NCBI GenBank assembly: GCA_013396635.1
Contig: WBMW01000170.1
Location: 472,896 to 536,895, forward strand
Length of the DNA stretch: 64,000 nucleotides
DNA from: Penelope pileata
Lineage: Eukaryota; Chordata; Aves; Galliformes; Cracidae
Reading direction: 5' to 3'
Positions 24,396 through 36,574 of this stretch are shown piece after piece. A model generated the notes under the pieces. That model was not told the DNA's origin, ran no database searches, and saw only the letters and a list, made by a program, of their open reading frames with translations. Numbering within the stretch: position 1 is the first letter of the stretch; every line of letters begins with the position of its first letter. Made by a program: the position numbers and the translations under genes.

Positions 24396-27300
24396 ACTAG
24401 GACCAAACCAGGAATGATATGGCAGACTTGGACTTCTGGAAAATTGGACAGAAACAAGTTGCTGAAATCAGAGCAGAATTAATAATAATGTACATCTGAT
24501 CAATTTAGCTGCAAAGAGCAAGAAGCTTATATAATGAATGATTTTCTCAGAATTTCTTCTACATGTCTCTGCCTGAAGTGAAATCATAGCTTCACTGAAA
24601 TCAAATAACAAAATTCTCATTGACTTCATTACACCACTGAGTTCTGTAAGGTTAAATGGAGATGATAAGAGGTTTCTTTAAAGTCAAATAACGCTTTTAA
24701 TGGTGGGAGAACTGCAGAGAATGGCTTCTGTTTTTTTCTGAAAGTTTATTTCACAACCACCGTATTCCTTTATCATATACAGATAAAGTTATGCTAGGAT
24801 TAGAAGCAAACAAGCAAACAAACAAACAAAAACAGTGTTCGTCTCTCAGCTTTCTGCCTATATTCTTGTAAGCACAAGTATTTAGTTGAGTTGCTCAAAA
24901 AAGAAGGGGAGATAGGATAGAAGAAAAGTGTCCTCCCCATGATCCTGAAATTAGAAAGTATTTCAAAGCTTTGAAATCTGTTTTCCAGCTTTGACATTTA
25001 TAAAGTATATCTAATGAAGAAACGTGACATTAAAAAGTCCAAATCCTATTGTGAGCTTAATTACATTTACATTTGCATGCTTGCATTTTACAGCTATGAT
25101 AAAAGGCAGTATGAACAGATAATGTAGTATTAAAGTGTATGTTTTGTTCACTTACTGTATTTCTGAAGAGGGCAAAGAGCTTTTAACATCGCTTAGACTG
25201 GCTTTTTAAAATGGCACTTGTCAGCAGAGAGTATGTAGTCTTTTGCTGGTATGTTCGTATGATAAAAAGCATCAAGTGTATGTTTTCTGCTCTTACCTAA
25301 CTCGCTTATGCTACTTCGTAATGTTGCATGTACTATGGATTACATTATTTTTAATTGAGTGTAATTTGTGTGTGCATGGATAGTGATAAATCCATACTGC
25401 AGTCTGTGTGGTCCATAAAAATGTTATACAACTATGAAAAAAAGTTACTGTCATTGCAGAATCGATTTGGGAAAGCAAACTTGTTTCAGCTGTCTGGACT
25501 TGATCTTTTAATGCAGTCAGTGTTTTGAATGAGTGCATGTGCATACGTGATGATGAATTTGGAATGGTCCGGGAATATTTAAAAACATTTAAATACCTCC
25601 AATGTATAGGCTAATTTCTCAATTCGGTAATTCTTCTACCCAAATCTTCATAATATACCCTTCCGTAAGAAGAGTCTGGATCTAAAAAAACATCTATCAG
25701 TGTGTTATTCCCAATTCCAATATTCCCATTTGTGGTAATTTTACGTTAATATTAATAGTATATTTTGGTTTCTTTTACCCCTACAAGTCTAAAAAACTTG
25801 TTTTCTTTGCAGTATTTTCCATGTAGTCATGAGAGAATTTCACGTACTTGTAGAGAATCTGACAAAGTAAATTAATCCATTAGCTAGAGCATTAAAAAGC
25901 AAGTAACCTAAGACTTGTGATTCTGAGAACTGGTAATACTGCTTTTATGATTTAGGAAGATTTTATTTAATGGAGCATTTATATGTTTGTATGGGAATCC
26001 ATTACGTGACGTACACCGTGGTTAGCAACAGCTTTTGTGTATCATGGCTCAGGTTCCCATACACTCCTGACAGTATGTATATTCATGAGATTCATGACAT
26101 TTTCCTGCATCTGCTCTCATAACAGATTTCATTTCAAAGCAGCACTTCATTGATGTAGCACACCGACGCATTTTACGTGTAATTGCTTTTCATCTGGTTG
26201 TACGATTATTTTGTGACACCTAGTGGATATATTGATAGTTGTGCTGATTTGAATTTACTTTTTTTTTTTTTTTTAGGTTGTCTGGATATGCATTCTGGCC
26301 TGCAAACTCAGTTTACATTTTAAAAACATAGACTCTCTATCTTTCTTTCTTACTTTCTCTTTTTTCTCCTTTTTTTTATTTTTTTCCTGTAACTTTGATC
26401 CTGGAATGATTTGCTCATAGTCAGGTCAACAAATACCTATCACCCAAAAGTCTTGAGGAAATTCCATTAGTCCCAAAGTACTAAAAGGTTGTAAACATTT
26501 GAAAATTTAATGATACTGTTTAGCCAGAATCCTTATACAGGCAGTATGTGATTTCACCCATCAGCTTTTTCTCCTGTATAAACTTTTCCATGTTGTACTT
26601 CAAGTATGCAGTTCTCTTTGGGATTGAGCATGTTACCTAAAATTGTGAAAGGTTACAAAGAAGTACTCAGACTTTTTGCCCTATGAGGACTATTAGAAAT
26701 CCAATTCCTTTACTGTTGTTAGAGAATGACTTGTGATAAGTAATTAAAATATTATTCTATAAACACGGGAACATATTTAGAATATTTACATCAAGAAACA
26801 TAGTCTAGAAATGCCTTAAATACATGACCTACTTTCACAACTAAAATATGTCTCATGAAGTATATTTTAATTTACATGTCATGGATTCTGAGCCTGAAGC
26901 TTATTTCAAAGTCATCCTACAGACAGTGTACTGTCCAGTGTATCTGCTAGAAATGCTGGGAGACAGAAAAGTAGGCATTTTCATGTGACTGTTTTTCATA
27001 TTGATAAGGGGAAGGGAAGTATGTATTTGTATACAGTGGCCCCAAGTCTGCTTGCTATGTTGGTGGGTTGATACTGTTAGTAAGCATCTTTTTAGCTTCA
27101 CAGAAGATGTAGCATACTCCTTTCCCAACAGGTTTTAAATTCTGGCATACCAGAGCAGATGCAGAACAATGGCTTACGTGATAGCTAGGATACAATTCTA
27201 GTAGTTCTTAAAAAGGATCTAAAAGGAACTGTAAGGTACATTAATTTGGAGATAAGAGATTATGTATTTTTCATATTTGAGGAATTCGAATTGATTTGTG

Positions 27301-28107
27301 CAGAGGTCATAAAGAAATTAGTTTAAAGACCATCTTCAAGATTTTATGTATTAGCTTGTCACTCTTCCGAGAAAATTCCTTATTTCCACTCCCAAAAGGC
27401 TTCAAAATCAGAAAATGTCATACTAAACTGTGTCTTTATTAGCAGCTGATGTGACATTCTTTTCCTGTACTCTTCACAGTTGCTCATCGTAACATTTCTC
27501 ATGTGACTTTCGTTTATGTAAAATTAGAGCCTGTAGCAACAACATCATGAATAATGGACACAAAGGATCTAACACATCATTGAACTCTGGCAAAGATCTG
27601 CTTACTCTCCACCACCTGAAGCTGTGGTTTGAGTCCATTAATGAATGTTTAACTAGTGAAAGCTTTAGTCTTAAGTAAAAGCACTTACACTGGAGTAAAG
27701 CTATTGAGAGCCCCAGTCACCTGAGAAAACAGCAGGTTGTACAGAGGGAGCTGAAAGCAGGCAGCACTGTGTGTCTGGCCACCTGAGCCCCTTGCCTACA
27801 ATTCGTGAAGAGCATTCGTTGTGCAGATGAGTGCCTTATCTGTGTCACTGCCCTGGTTACCCCAGGGCACTCCAGATACCATGCTCAGCTCCCTTAGCAC
27901 ACACACCTATAGCAGCTGCCTCCCTGATGCTCAACATTGGCCTGCTCTACTTGAAGCATCCCTGCAGGTCATGGTGCTGAGGGCCAGCACTGTGTGGCAC
28001 GCCTGGTCTTGTGGTCTCCACAGGAGTGCTGCAACGTGTGGGTGAGGGTAAAACTGCCTTGGCAATGAGCCATACCTTTTGGTGATTCCCCCCCTTGCTG
28101 TTTTAAG
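24396..28107. other. AT-rich non-coding DNA, probably intronic
   Basis: No gene is recognised. Low-complexity tracts are present: CAAA repeats at about 24807-24833, poly-T at about 26260-26276 and a pyrimidine-rich run at about 26335-26392. The frame at 27821-28045 plus has no family motif. Confidence 0.5.
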
Positions 28108-28194
28108 GTTTGTGTTATGTGAACCTGATCTGGGTCTTGGACTAGGCTTTGTGTTGGATGGCGAATGAGACCAGTAATCTCATTAACTTGTGCG
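28108..28194 (+). ncRNA. candidate exon, possibly of the let-7 host transcript
   Basis: An 87-base segment preceded by a C/T-rich tract ending TTGCTGTTTTAAG at 28107 and followed by GCG|GTGAGT, with the intron starting at 28195. Both signals match the vertebrate consensus well. No coding frame stands out. It is on the same strand as the other exon-like segments at 17.7, 30.75 and 34.7 kb, which favours a shared non-coding transcript. It could be a pseudo-exon. Confidence 0.42.
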
Positions 28195-30753
28195 GTGAGT
28201 GTATGTATAGGCCTTCTTTTTGTTGTCTTTGTTGTACCCACAGTGTGGATTACTCAGAGTGAAAAATAGGCAATCAGAGCAGGGACAAAGGAGTTGTGAC
28301 AAAACCACCTGTGCACCTGTTTCAAATCATATCACAATTTGAGACGATGTTGAAGAGTGATGAAGCTGTTATTGTACATAGAGGTCATCTGCTGGTAACA
28401 AAAGATAAACAGTAGCTGAAAGGTAAAAGGCATCGGAATAATCAGCTATGTTGTTAACAGTAAATTCGTTGAGTTTCCAGGAGTTGTAGACATGGAGCGT
28501 GAAGGGCCCAGTTCAGGCTCCAAAAGGAAGGCTGAAGAAGGGAACGAAAGTTGGGGTGTGAACCAGGTGTAGCACTGGCAGAAGCCACCTCTGCATTACT
28601 GGGCAGTGGAGGCCTTTGCTACCATGTCCTTTAGCAGGTAGAGGTCTCTCCTTATTACCTGGTGCACCATGAGCAGGTGAAGCCACATCACTCTCTGGGC
28701 TCAGCATCCCCTTCCGTCACGTTTCAGCACTGATGTCCCCACGGAAGCCTCCCGTGGGTGAAGGCTGTGTGCTAATGCAGCGTGCTTCATCAGTGGGGCC
28801 TTCTTCCTGCAAACCTTGGGTCCTTGCAACATAAGTTGGTCCCTGGTGAAATAGTAGTAGTCCTTACACAGGTTACACTGCTTATGGGATTTAGGACTGT
28901 TTATATCCTTTAAGGATTTTAAACACTGAGGGTTAGGTCCAGTCTAACAGGGTCAATGAAAATACTTCTGCTCTTGCAAGTGAACTTTTTTAGCAGGTCT
29001 GTAGCCTCCAGAAAAAAAAATGCAAGTAACTAGAAATAACGAGCCCGCTGCTGTTGTGGTTTGCAAGGACTGCACAAGTATTTTCTCTTTGTTATTGTAT
29101 GTTCACTTCCAGGCTTCTGTGTCTTGACCATCAGGATGAACCAAATGCAATGGCTCAAGCCAAATACAGTACATCGTTCTGAGCTGGAAATTAATTTTGA
29201 GCTTTTAACAGTATTTAAAAACAAACGGTTTTATGCCCGTTTTTCACATACATTACCAACAGTTTCAAATACTGCAGATCTAAAGTGATCATGATGAATG
29301 GAACTGTTTATAGATTTTGCTTAGCTGTCATAATATAAAGCTTATTCTTTGTTAGCACTCACATAAACTTATTGTGATTGTGCTGATAACAAATAGAAGT
29401 GTGCATAGATGTAAATACGGAACTGTAGACTTAAGTCCTTGTGATGTGCTGGTGAGTTATTTAGACAGCTGGTCTAATCCTATGTCCCAGACTGCTAATT
29501 GTCTCAGTGCTACTTGTCAACTGCCTTAGCTCACAAAGGGCTAAAATTTGAAGTGGAAGTGCAAAAGGGGGCAAAAAGCAGAAGACCTCTTTCTACCAAC
29601 CAGAATGATTAGCGCAACTGCATTTCTGTAAATTGAATTTTAGTTTATTGCGTAGGCTTAGAATGTATTCTGTCAGATGTTCTCTCTTGTTGCTTAATTA
29701 AGCCAGGACTTGCATGTACTGGTTTAATGCATGTCTTTTAAAAAGGAAAACAATTTCCAAGCATTTAAACCCTTCTCACAGTGAAAATTCAGCTTTCCCG
29801 AAGAGGAATTTGCAGGCTGAGATTGAGGATGGCAGTTTTCAAGAGGACATCAGATTAATAGTTTTGTCAATCTCTCGTGTCCTGTGACTTTATTTTCCTA
29901 GCTTATCTAAGGAACTGCAGTCCATAAAGCTTCCTGTCATTGGTGGCACGTAAGCTGGTGTGACACTGTACGAATTGCACCTATTGAAAAAGCCGGGTTT
30001 GTCTGACTTAAAAACCATTTAGCTTATTTAAGGTTCTCTGTGTAGTGAGCGCATTCCTCTATCAAAAAAAAATGTTTGAAAACATTACTCCAATAATTGC
30101 TTGTGGGATGGCCAAGTGTATAGCTGGATAGGTTGGAAGATGGTGGTCCTGACTGTTCCCTGCAGCTGGACTTGGTATTTCCATGGGGAAGTGGGAAAGA
30201 TGTGATTTTAAAGAGCTGGACATCATATATCAAATAAAAGATAGGTTGCTCAGTTTAAGCATCAGATTTTATGTTCAGAGATACTAAGCAAATCCAGGTG
30301 ATGTAAGCTGAGTTACAGGAGTTCAGCTCTTCCAAAAAGAAAGGTCCAGTATTCAACGTCATAAAATAATCAAATATATGGGGGGAGAGGAGTCATTAAT
30401 ATTTCATTTTTATGTCATCTGCATGAATACAATCTGAGATAGAGCATGGAGATGAATTCTGAATGTTTAGGAAATGCTTACTGTAAGAAAGGTGTTACAT
30501 GCCCCTTTTGTTCTTTGTTATCTCTGACAAGAGAAAATAAAACTGTCACGTTTTCTTCGTTCTTTTCTTAACAAGAAACAATCCCTAATTTGTCACAGCT
30601 TTACCTCCTCTTACTGCAGACACTCATCTCCCAGATAAGCCAGCCCTTGCTTTTCTGCTTTCATGCCTGATAAGATATGAAGAGTACCTGTAATGTTTGT
30701 TTTTCTTAAGATGTATCTCACTTGTCCCTGGTGGATTTGCCCTTTCTACACAG
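28195..30753. other. intron-like non-coding DNA
   Basis: No gene recognised. The stretch at 28500-28800 is somewhat richer in GC but has no convincing frame. The opposite-strand frames at 29030-29288 are short and featureless. Confidence 0.5.
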
Positions 30754-30953
30754 GTTTCATCTCTCCTGGATGCCAGCCTCACCCCGGTTTCCCCATTGGG
30801 ATCTGGCAATCGTCATTTCTGCCCTCGAGAGCTGGGAAGCGCAGCTCGGCGTGAGATCCTGCAGCTGCTGCTCTCGCAGCCATCCGTGTCAAGCATGGCA
30901 GCCATCTTAGGCTGGGCAGAAAGCCCACCAGGGCCAGCACAGCAAATCGGCTG
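30754..30953 (+). ncRNA. likely exon of the let-7 host lncRNA
   Basis: A 200-base exon candidate with textbook signals. The acceptor tract TTTGCCCTTTCTACACAG ends at 30753, and the donor CTG|GTAAGTG has its intron starting at 30954. The segment is clearly richer in GC than its flanks, which is common for exons. Two + frames stay open across most of it (30697-30957 and 30722-30910), but neither has a recognisable domain, and the two compete, so coding is unlikely. It is on the let-7 strand and about 4.7 kb upstream of let-7a-3. I infer it is part of the primary let-7 host transcript. A small translated ORF inside that RNA cannot be excluded. Confidence 0.6.
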
Positions 30954-33900
30954 GTAAGTGAGCTGACAGAAAGATTATGCTGGGAAAACATCGAGGGTAA
31001 ATATTTAAGTCATACAAAGCAAATAGCTTCTAATATGCTAAACAGTTCTGCTTTCCTTATGGCATTTGTTTTATAAAAAAAGTATCTCCGTAAATATTTG
31101 TTTGCTGAAGAATACCAGTGCAACATACAAAGTAGCCGGTTGCCAGCCCTGGTTTAATTTCTCTTTTTGTGGAAGCTTTGAGAGGTGCAGAGTGTTTTCA
31201 TCATTCTCATGAATGCTAACTTTTATGTTTTGTCGCATTCGGAGTATTACATAAGCAAAACTCAAAAATAAATACAACAGAAAAATAAAATACATCAGTG
31301 TAGGTACTGCTGTTTACATGTACAGAAGATATGGCCCAATGTTGGAGAAAAATAAGGTATTTCTTTGATAGAAAATTATGTTTTTCCTGCTACATTCTCT
31401 CATGAAGCATCTGTTTAACATTCAAGACAGCATTTTACAGCAGTAAGGCTAAGAAATGCCTGACATACACGTATGGAACATGTCTGTGAAGGTGCAGAAC
31501 CCCTTTGATGTGCACCCAGCCCCAGCTCCTTGTCTTTAATACTAGGTAGATCCTTATACACCTGTTTAGTAGGGTAAAGAAGAGTTATTAAGCGTGTCTC
31601 ATTTTTGTGTTGCATTGTAAACCTTTTCTGAAACATGCTGTAACACGTGAGCTTTCGTTTCGATGGAGGAATTTAGTTTAAGTTAGCATGGGTCCGCTTT
31701 AAAAGTAAGGAAGCCTTTGTACATTTTACTTACTGAAGGATGCAATCCATATGAAGACACTGTGTCATTTTTGTTATATTTACTTAAAAATACATTAGGA
31801 AATATTGCTTGTGAAGTTTATATGTAGGTCCCAGGAAACAGTCCTTCTCTCCATCAACTGGTTTCTGTCTGAAATCTTAAGAAAAGTTGTCTGCTCTGAT
31901 ACTGCTTCATCACAACCCTGGCTTGACAGGATGATGCGGTGGCTTGATTTCCTGCCCAGGGTCTGTTGGCTTCAGTCAGAAAGCTTCCCTTGGTCTCAGC
32001 ATCCACTGTAGCAGAACCTCAGCCATTTGCCCTGCAACCATTCTTGCCAGCAAAAGTTTGTGACATTTATAACAGTGAATAAACAGTCTGCAGACTGCAC
32101 AGTGGTGACCATGCACCACTCTGGAAGCCAGAAGATGCTCACTTTGTGGAAACAAGCAGGAAATCACTGATCTGACCTGCATGCAGCCCCTCAGCCTTGC
32201 AGGGGAATGTCCCTACCTTGTGGCCCTCCTAGAGCCATGCATTTCCCCGCTGCAGTCGCTGTGCACTTCCTCACACGTGCACCTGGGGCATTTATTTTCT
32301 TCCTGGGAGCACAGGAAAGTTTTGCATTTGTAAATCATTCTGAGTTTTTGGGTAGAAGGTGCTCCGAAATTGCAGAACTTGTTCTGTGTTGTCTCAGAGT
32401 CTGTTAATTATCAAAGCTTTTAATTATATAACAATTCAACTTCAGAGCTGTCATCTTTCCTATTACTACACAGAAATAGCATCATAGAAACCTGCGCCTT
32501 TTGAACAGAGACTGCTGAGGTACTTACTAACATCTGTTCCAAGACGTTTTTCACTGAGCAGTGAGAGTTAGAATATGGAAATGTCATATTTTTCCTAGTG
32601 TCATACAGTTGTTAAACTAGAAACATAAGTTTTGCCAGACAGTTATTTTGTATGCATGTCTTCTTCATAGGAAGAAAATGAGCGTGCACTTTTCTTTCAC
32701 TAAGAAGTATTTTAAAGTTCATCCTTGTTTGGTGACCTAATTAATTAAAATAAGTTTATGAGCAGATTGTGAGAGCAGAAGAATAACTAATTTTAAATAC
32801 TAAATAAAGCAGATTCTTTTCCATTTTTGTTCACTAATGAGTAGTTTAAACTACTAATACCTGTGACAGCATTACAGAAAATAGTACAACAGGAAGTTTA
32901 TAGCACTTTACAAATAACTCTAAATGTTTGTAAGCTAACAAAGATTACACCTTTTTATGTGGGAGATTATACGTTAAGGCAATGTTATATCAGAACTTCA
33001 CATATGGAAACGAATCTTTAACGTCTTGAACAGCTTAGCTATATTTACTAGAAAATAAGTGAGTGCTTTTGAAATGTTTCTTAAAAATTCACCATTTTTT
33101 CAGAACAGTGAACATTTTCCATTTTCCTAACAAGCATTGCACCCATGAGTGAAAGTAAAGCCTGGGTGTGCTTCAGATAGGCAGCAACGTAAATCACTAA
33201 AACATACTCAGGGTTTCCAAAATTTTGCCATTGTTTGGATTTATATTTTCACTTCTTCCTCTCGGTATCACTGAAGTCATTTCCAGGTGTATGATCTTCA
33301 TCTAAAATTTCCAGTGATTTGGGTCTGTGGAGTAGGTTATGCTTTTCACTAATGTGAATACATCATCTTAATGCCAGATTGGTCCTTTGAACTGTTTTCA
33401 CTGGACCATCCAGCATAAAGAGCAGCTACACTGCTCACATTGTTTTTGTTCTTTCACACTAAAGCAAATGCTTATCCAAAAGTCTCACTTTGAAGTAAAA
33501 CACACAATACACAGCTTTCCTCCAACTATGTTATATGATGCTGGTTTATATTTATATAAGCGTAGAGTTTGTTTAAACTGAAAGTCCTTTCTGTGAGGTG
33601 ACTGCACAGCTCACAGGTACTCACCCAGCGTTTCCAAAATTCACCAGCTTCTGCACAGAATTTTAGCCAAGGCTCCTGTGCAAATGGTGAGCTCCTAGGA
33701 AAACTACTGAGATCTCTGACCACACACGTAAAGAAGATGCTTATTTTTCAACATTTTATCTGAAAAACAGGAGCAGAATAGTTCTTCTTTAGAGGACTAT
33801 TTAGAAAGTAATTGGCCTTGCCAAAAAAGCTTGCACTCAGAAAATGCAGATGTTTAAGCCCTGAGTACGTAGAGCTCATGCTTTCTGCTGCAGAACTTTC

Positions 33901-34667
33901 CAAATGGCTTTCTTCAACAGTGGTTAGAGAGCAGTTTGTGCTTCCAGTTGTTACCATTTTATGTTAAAGAGGTTTTGTAGTCTCTCTTGCTGCTCTTTTT
34001 GTATAGTACACAAAGAATATCTGCTTTGGCCTACAAGGTCATTGATGTTGCAGGATGTGAAATCTGGGGTTGCAGTATTTTCTCCTTTGTGGTGGTCTCA
34101 GAGAGGACAGGGTTGCACCATTCCAGTTTGGTGTCACAAATATGTCCCATGTACAGCTCACAGCAATCAAAACCTCTTCCTGCTCGTGGCTTCAGTCCTC
34201 TGGAGTGAAGTGATCTTTGAAGCTAGCAGTATAACATTGCCTTTTATATATTAACACACTGCTATCTAATTTGGCTAGGCATTTGCATTCTCCTTCCTTC
34301 TCTGTTTCATTTAGAAGCGTGTTTCTTCCTTGAAGGTGAAGTAGCAAATACCTCTGCCTGTCTCTGCAATGCTCTTAACATTCAATCAACATTCATCTTA
34401 ACAGTCAATCTAAAAAAAGAAAAACCTTTTTTTCACTATGCTTTGTCTCTTGCCTGTCCCTTTCAAACTGGGGGTGCCCCCTGGGCTGTAGTATGATGGA
34501 GTAGTAACAACTGAAAGAGAAAGCTGGTGCTGTACGTGGCTCTGAGAAAATGTACAGAAAAGCTGCTCTCTGCTTTTTCACTTGCTGTCACTCATCTTAT
34601 AATTGTTTCAGTGTGCACTGAAATGAAGTCAATACATCTGTGCTTTCTCTTGCTGCTCCCTTTTTAG
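30954..34667. other. intron-like non-coding DNA
   Basis: Begins with the GTAAGT donor and ends with a CTCTTGCTGCTCCCTTTTTAG acceptor, so it is well framed as an intron. No gene, RNA or repeat family recognised inside. Confidence 0.5.
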
Positions 34668-34726
34668 GTCCCCACATTGGTGATGCTAAGAGCAGTTGCC
34701 CTGAAATGTGAGCTACCTCCTTTGCG
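34668..34726 (+). ncRNA. likely exon of the let-7 host lncRNA
   Basis: A 59-base exon candidate. The pyrimidine tract and TTTTTAG end at 34667, and GCG|GTGAGA begins the next intron at 34727. It is too short to judge coding and contains no meaningful frame. It sits under 1 kb before the let-7a-3 hairpin on the same strand, so the miRNAs would lie either in the following intron or in a terminal exon of the same primary RNA. Confidence 0.5.
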
Positions 34727-35623
34727 GTGAGATCTGTTTCGTAGTGAAGCATGGCTTTAGTTTCTCTCTGTGTGTCATTTATTGTTTTCTTTAGTTTACT
34801 ATTAACAAAAGTAAGTTAGCTTGTTGAGTTGGAGTGTTTGCTTGAAAAGTTTATTTATTTATATTACAACATGAACTGGTTTCAATGTTATTTTCACTTC
34901 TTTGGATTTTCCCTGAATGGGACATGTTGTAGTCCGTCAAACCAGGCGGTGGGGAGTAACAGCCCCCTCAAACTCTAATGTAGGTATGAGATTAGAGTAG
35001 ACTAGACTATAGTGGCAATTTTGCTAGTCATGTTAACCAGAGTAGAGTAGGGTACATTTAGTTTGGCCATTGATTCAGGTATGAGGTACTGTGGCATGTT
35101 GCTTAAGTAAGCCGTAACATTTTCTTACAGTCGACAGATTCTTGGTTCAGTCTTACAGATTTACCCATACAGAACTTGGGAAAGTCACAGAAACTCAGCT
35201 GTTCCCCATTAGGATAATAGAGGAATATCTGGAAGGCAGCGTTGAACCATCCCTCTAAATCAGCATCCTCTCTCTAAGTCATTAGATGGCTTTTTTTGAA
35301 GTGACAAAACTGGTTTGATAAGATGCAGTCATGTCAGAGCTGGAAGTATGAAAGTGCATTTATTAAAAATGAATTCTGAATCCTCTTTCCCCTTGTGTAT
35401 CGTGTCACTGACATGACTTCACAAGTTGCAAATCTGTTAAGCGTTTCAGATGTGACACTAGAGCTCATTAAGTAAAATGTCAACTGCTATGTAGCAAAAT
35501 TTCAGAATGAAGACTGTTAATATTTGTCTCCAGAGCTTTTTGTCTTCTAGGTCGTCACCAAGCCAACCAACTGTCTGGGAATATAGTTTATGGTTTGTCT
35601 GATCAGAATCTGACTGTCCTTTG
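34727..35623. other. non-coding leader of the let-7 pair
   Basis: No gene seen. This sequence should be part of the primary miRNA transcript, as it separates the last upstream exon candidate from the first hairpin. Confidence 0.5.
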
Positions 35624-35699
35624 GGGTGAGGTAGTAGGTTGTATAGTTTTAGGGTTATGCCCTGCCTGTCAGATAACTATACAATCTACTGTCTTTCCT
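35624..35699 (+). ncRNA. pre-miRNA let-7a-3
   Basis: Precursor of the let-7a microRNA, which guides Argonaute to 3' UTRs and promotes differentiation and developmental timing. The 5p mature sequence occupies 35627-35648 with the seed GAGGTAG at 35628-35634. The 3p strand occupies 35677-35697 (CTATACAATCTACTGTCTTTC minus the last base). The two arms pair over about 20 positions with the usual G-U wobbles, leaving a loop of about 28 bases that contains AGGGTTATGCCCT. The arm sequences plus the let-7b partner 868 bases downstream identify the vertebrate let-7a-3 locus and not let-7a-1 or a-2, which sit in other clusters. The loop lacks both a GGAG-type motif and a TGAT motif, which bears on LIN28 control. 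Processing is expected by DROSHA/DGCR8, then DICER. Confidence 0.97.
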
Positions 35700-36490
35700 G
35701 AAGTGGCTGTGATATCGTCGCTGGATGTGTCTTCAAAAGGCAAAGCAGATATATTTCAACTGTAACAGTCTCTGGCTCTATCTACGTGTTGGCTTTGATT
35801 CTTAGGAGAGAACACAAATGTCCTTGTAGTGTTTAAATTCCTGTAGCTGTCATTCAGATTCAAAAGCAATTTCCTTTTTGTCATCTTCTCAGAAAAGGAA
35901 TTGTATAAGAAAGAGGGCTCAGACATACAGCCCAGTCTGCAACGTTTGCTCATGTTCAACTTTCTCCATTTGCCAGTGTGCTCACAAGAGTGGCCACTTG
36001 GGAAGAGCTGACCCATTCTTAATTACTTTATGGCATTTGTGTTTATATTCAGTGGCAAATGGTACTTTTTCAGCAGTTATTTAAATGCAGTTTGCATAAT
36101 TTGTTTGTGAAACAAAGAAGTGATGATGACTTGGGTAGTAAAGCCATGAGGATGTCTTCCAGTTTCTTGTTTTCTGCCCTGGACCCAGTAAGTGTTTGAC
36201 CACTAAGTAAAGAGATTTTTAAGATCAATTTTTGAATACTGATTTAACCTACCTTTTCATTACATAATGCTAATTTGGGAAGGAGAGTGCTTTCCACTGC
36301 AGCCTTTCTGTCTGTGGCATCACCCCACCAGTTCCGATGCACTTCCAGGAAGAACTCTGAGGAAGGGCTGACAGGACATAATTACGCGCTTTCTAAGACT
36401 GAGAAATGTGGGCTAGAAAGTGTTCAGGGAGTCTTACTTAGGAATGGTGAAATGTTAGTTTTCTTGAGAAGATCTGCCTGGTGCTCTAAC
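35700..36490. other. spacer between let-7a-3 and let-7b
   Basis: No further hairpin with miRNA-like arms was seen. The short frames on either strand (35756-36084, 36275-36502) have no motif. The spacer length is close to that of the mammalian pair. Confidence 0.55.
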
Positions 36491-36574
36491 AGGATGAGGT
36501 AGTAGGTTGTGTGGTTTCAGGGTAGTGATTTTGCCCCAATCAGGAGATAACTATACAACCTACTGCCTTCCCTG
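36491..36574 (+). ncRNA. pre-miRNA let-7b
   Basis: Precursor of let-7b, a let-7 family member co-transcribed with let-7a-3. The 5p mature sequence is at 36495-36516 with the seed GAGGTAG at 36496-36502, and it carries the let-7b-specific GTGTGG near its 3' end. The 3p strand is at 36551-36572 and begins CTATACAACCTACTG. The arms form a long stem, and the loop contains CAGGGTAGTGATTTTGCCCC. Two motifs relevant to the repressor LIN28 are visible: TGAT at 36526-36529 in the loop, and GGAG at 36543-36546 just before the 3p arm. The genomic order let-7a-3 then let-7b on one strand matches the vertebrate arrangement. Confidence 0.98.
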
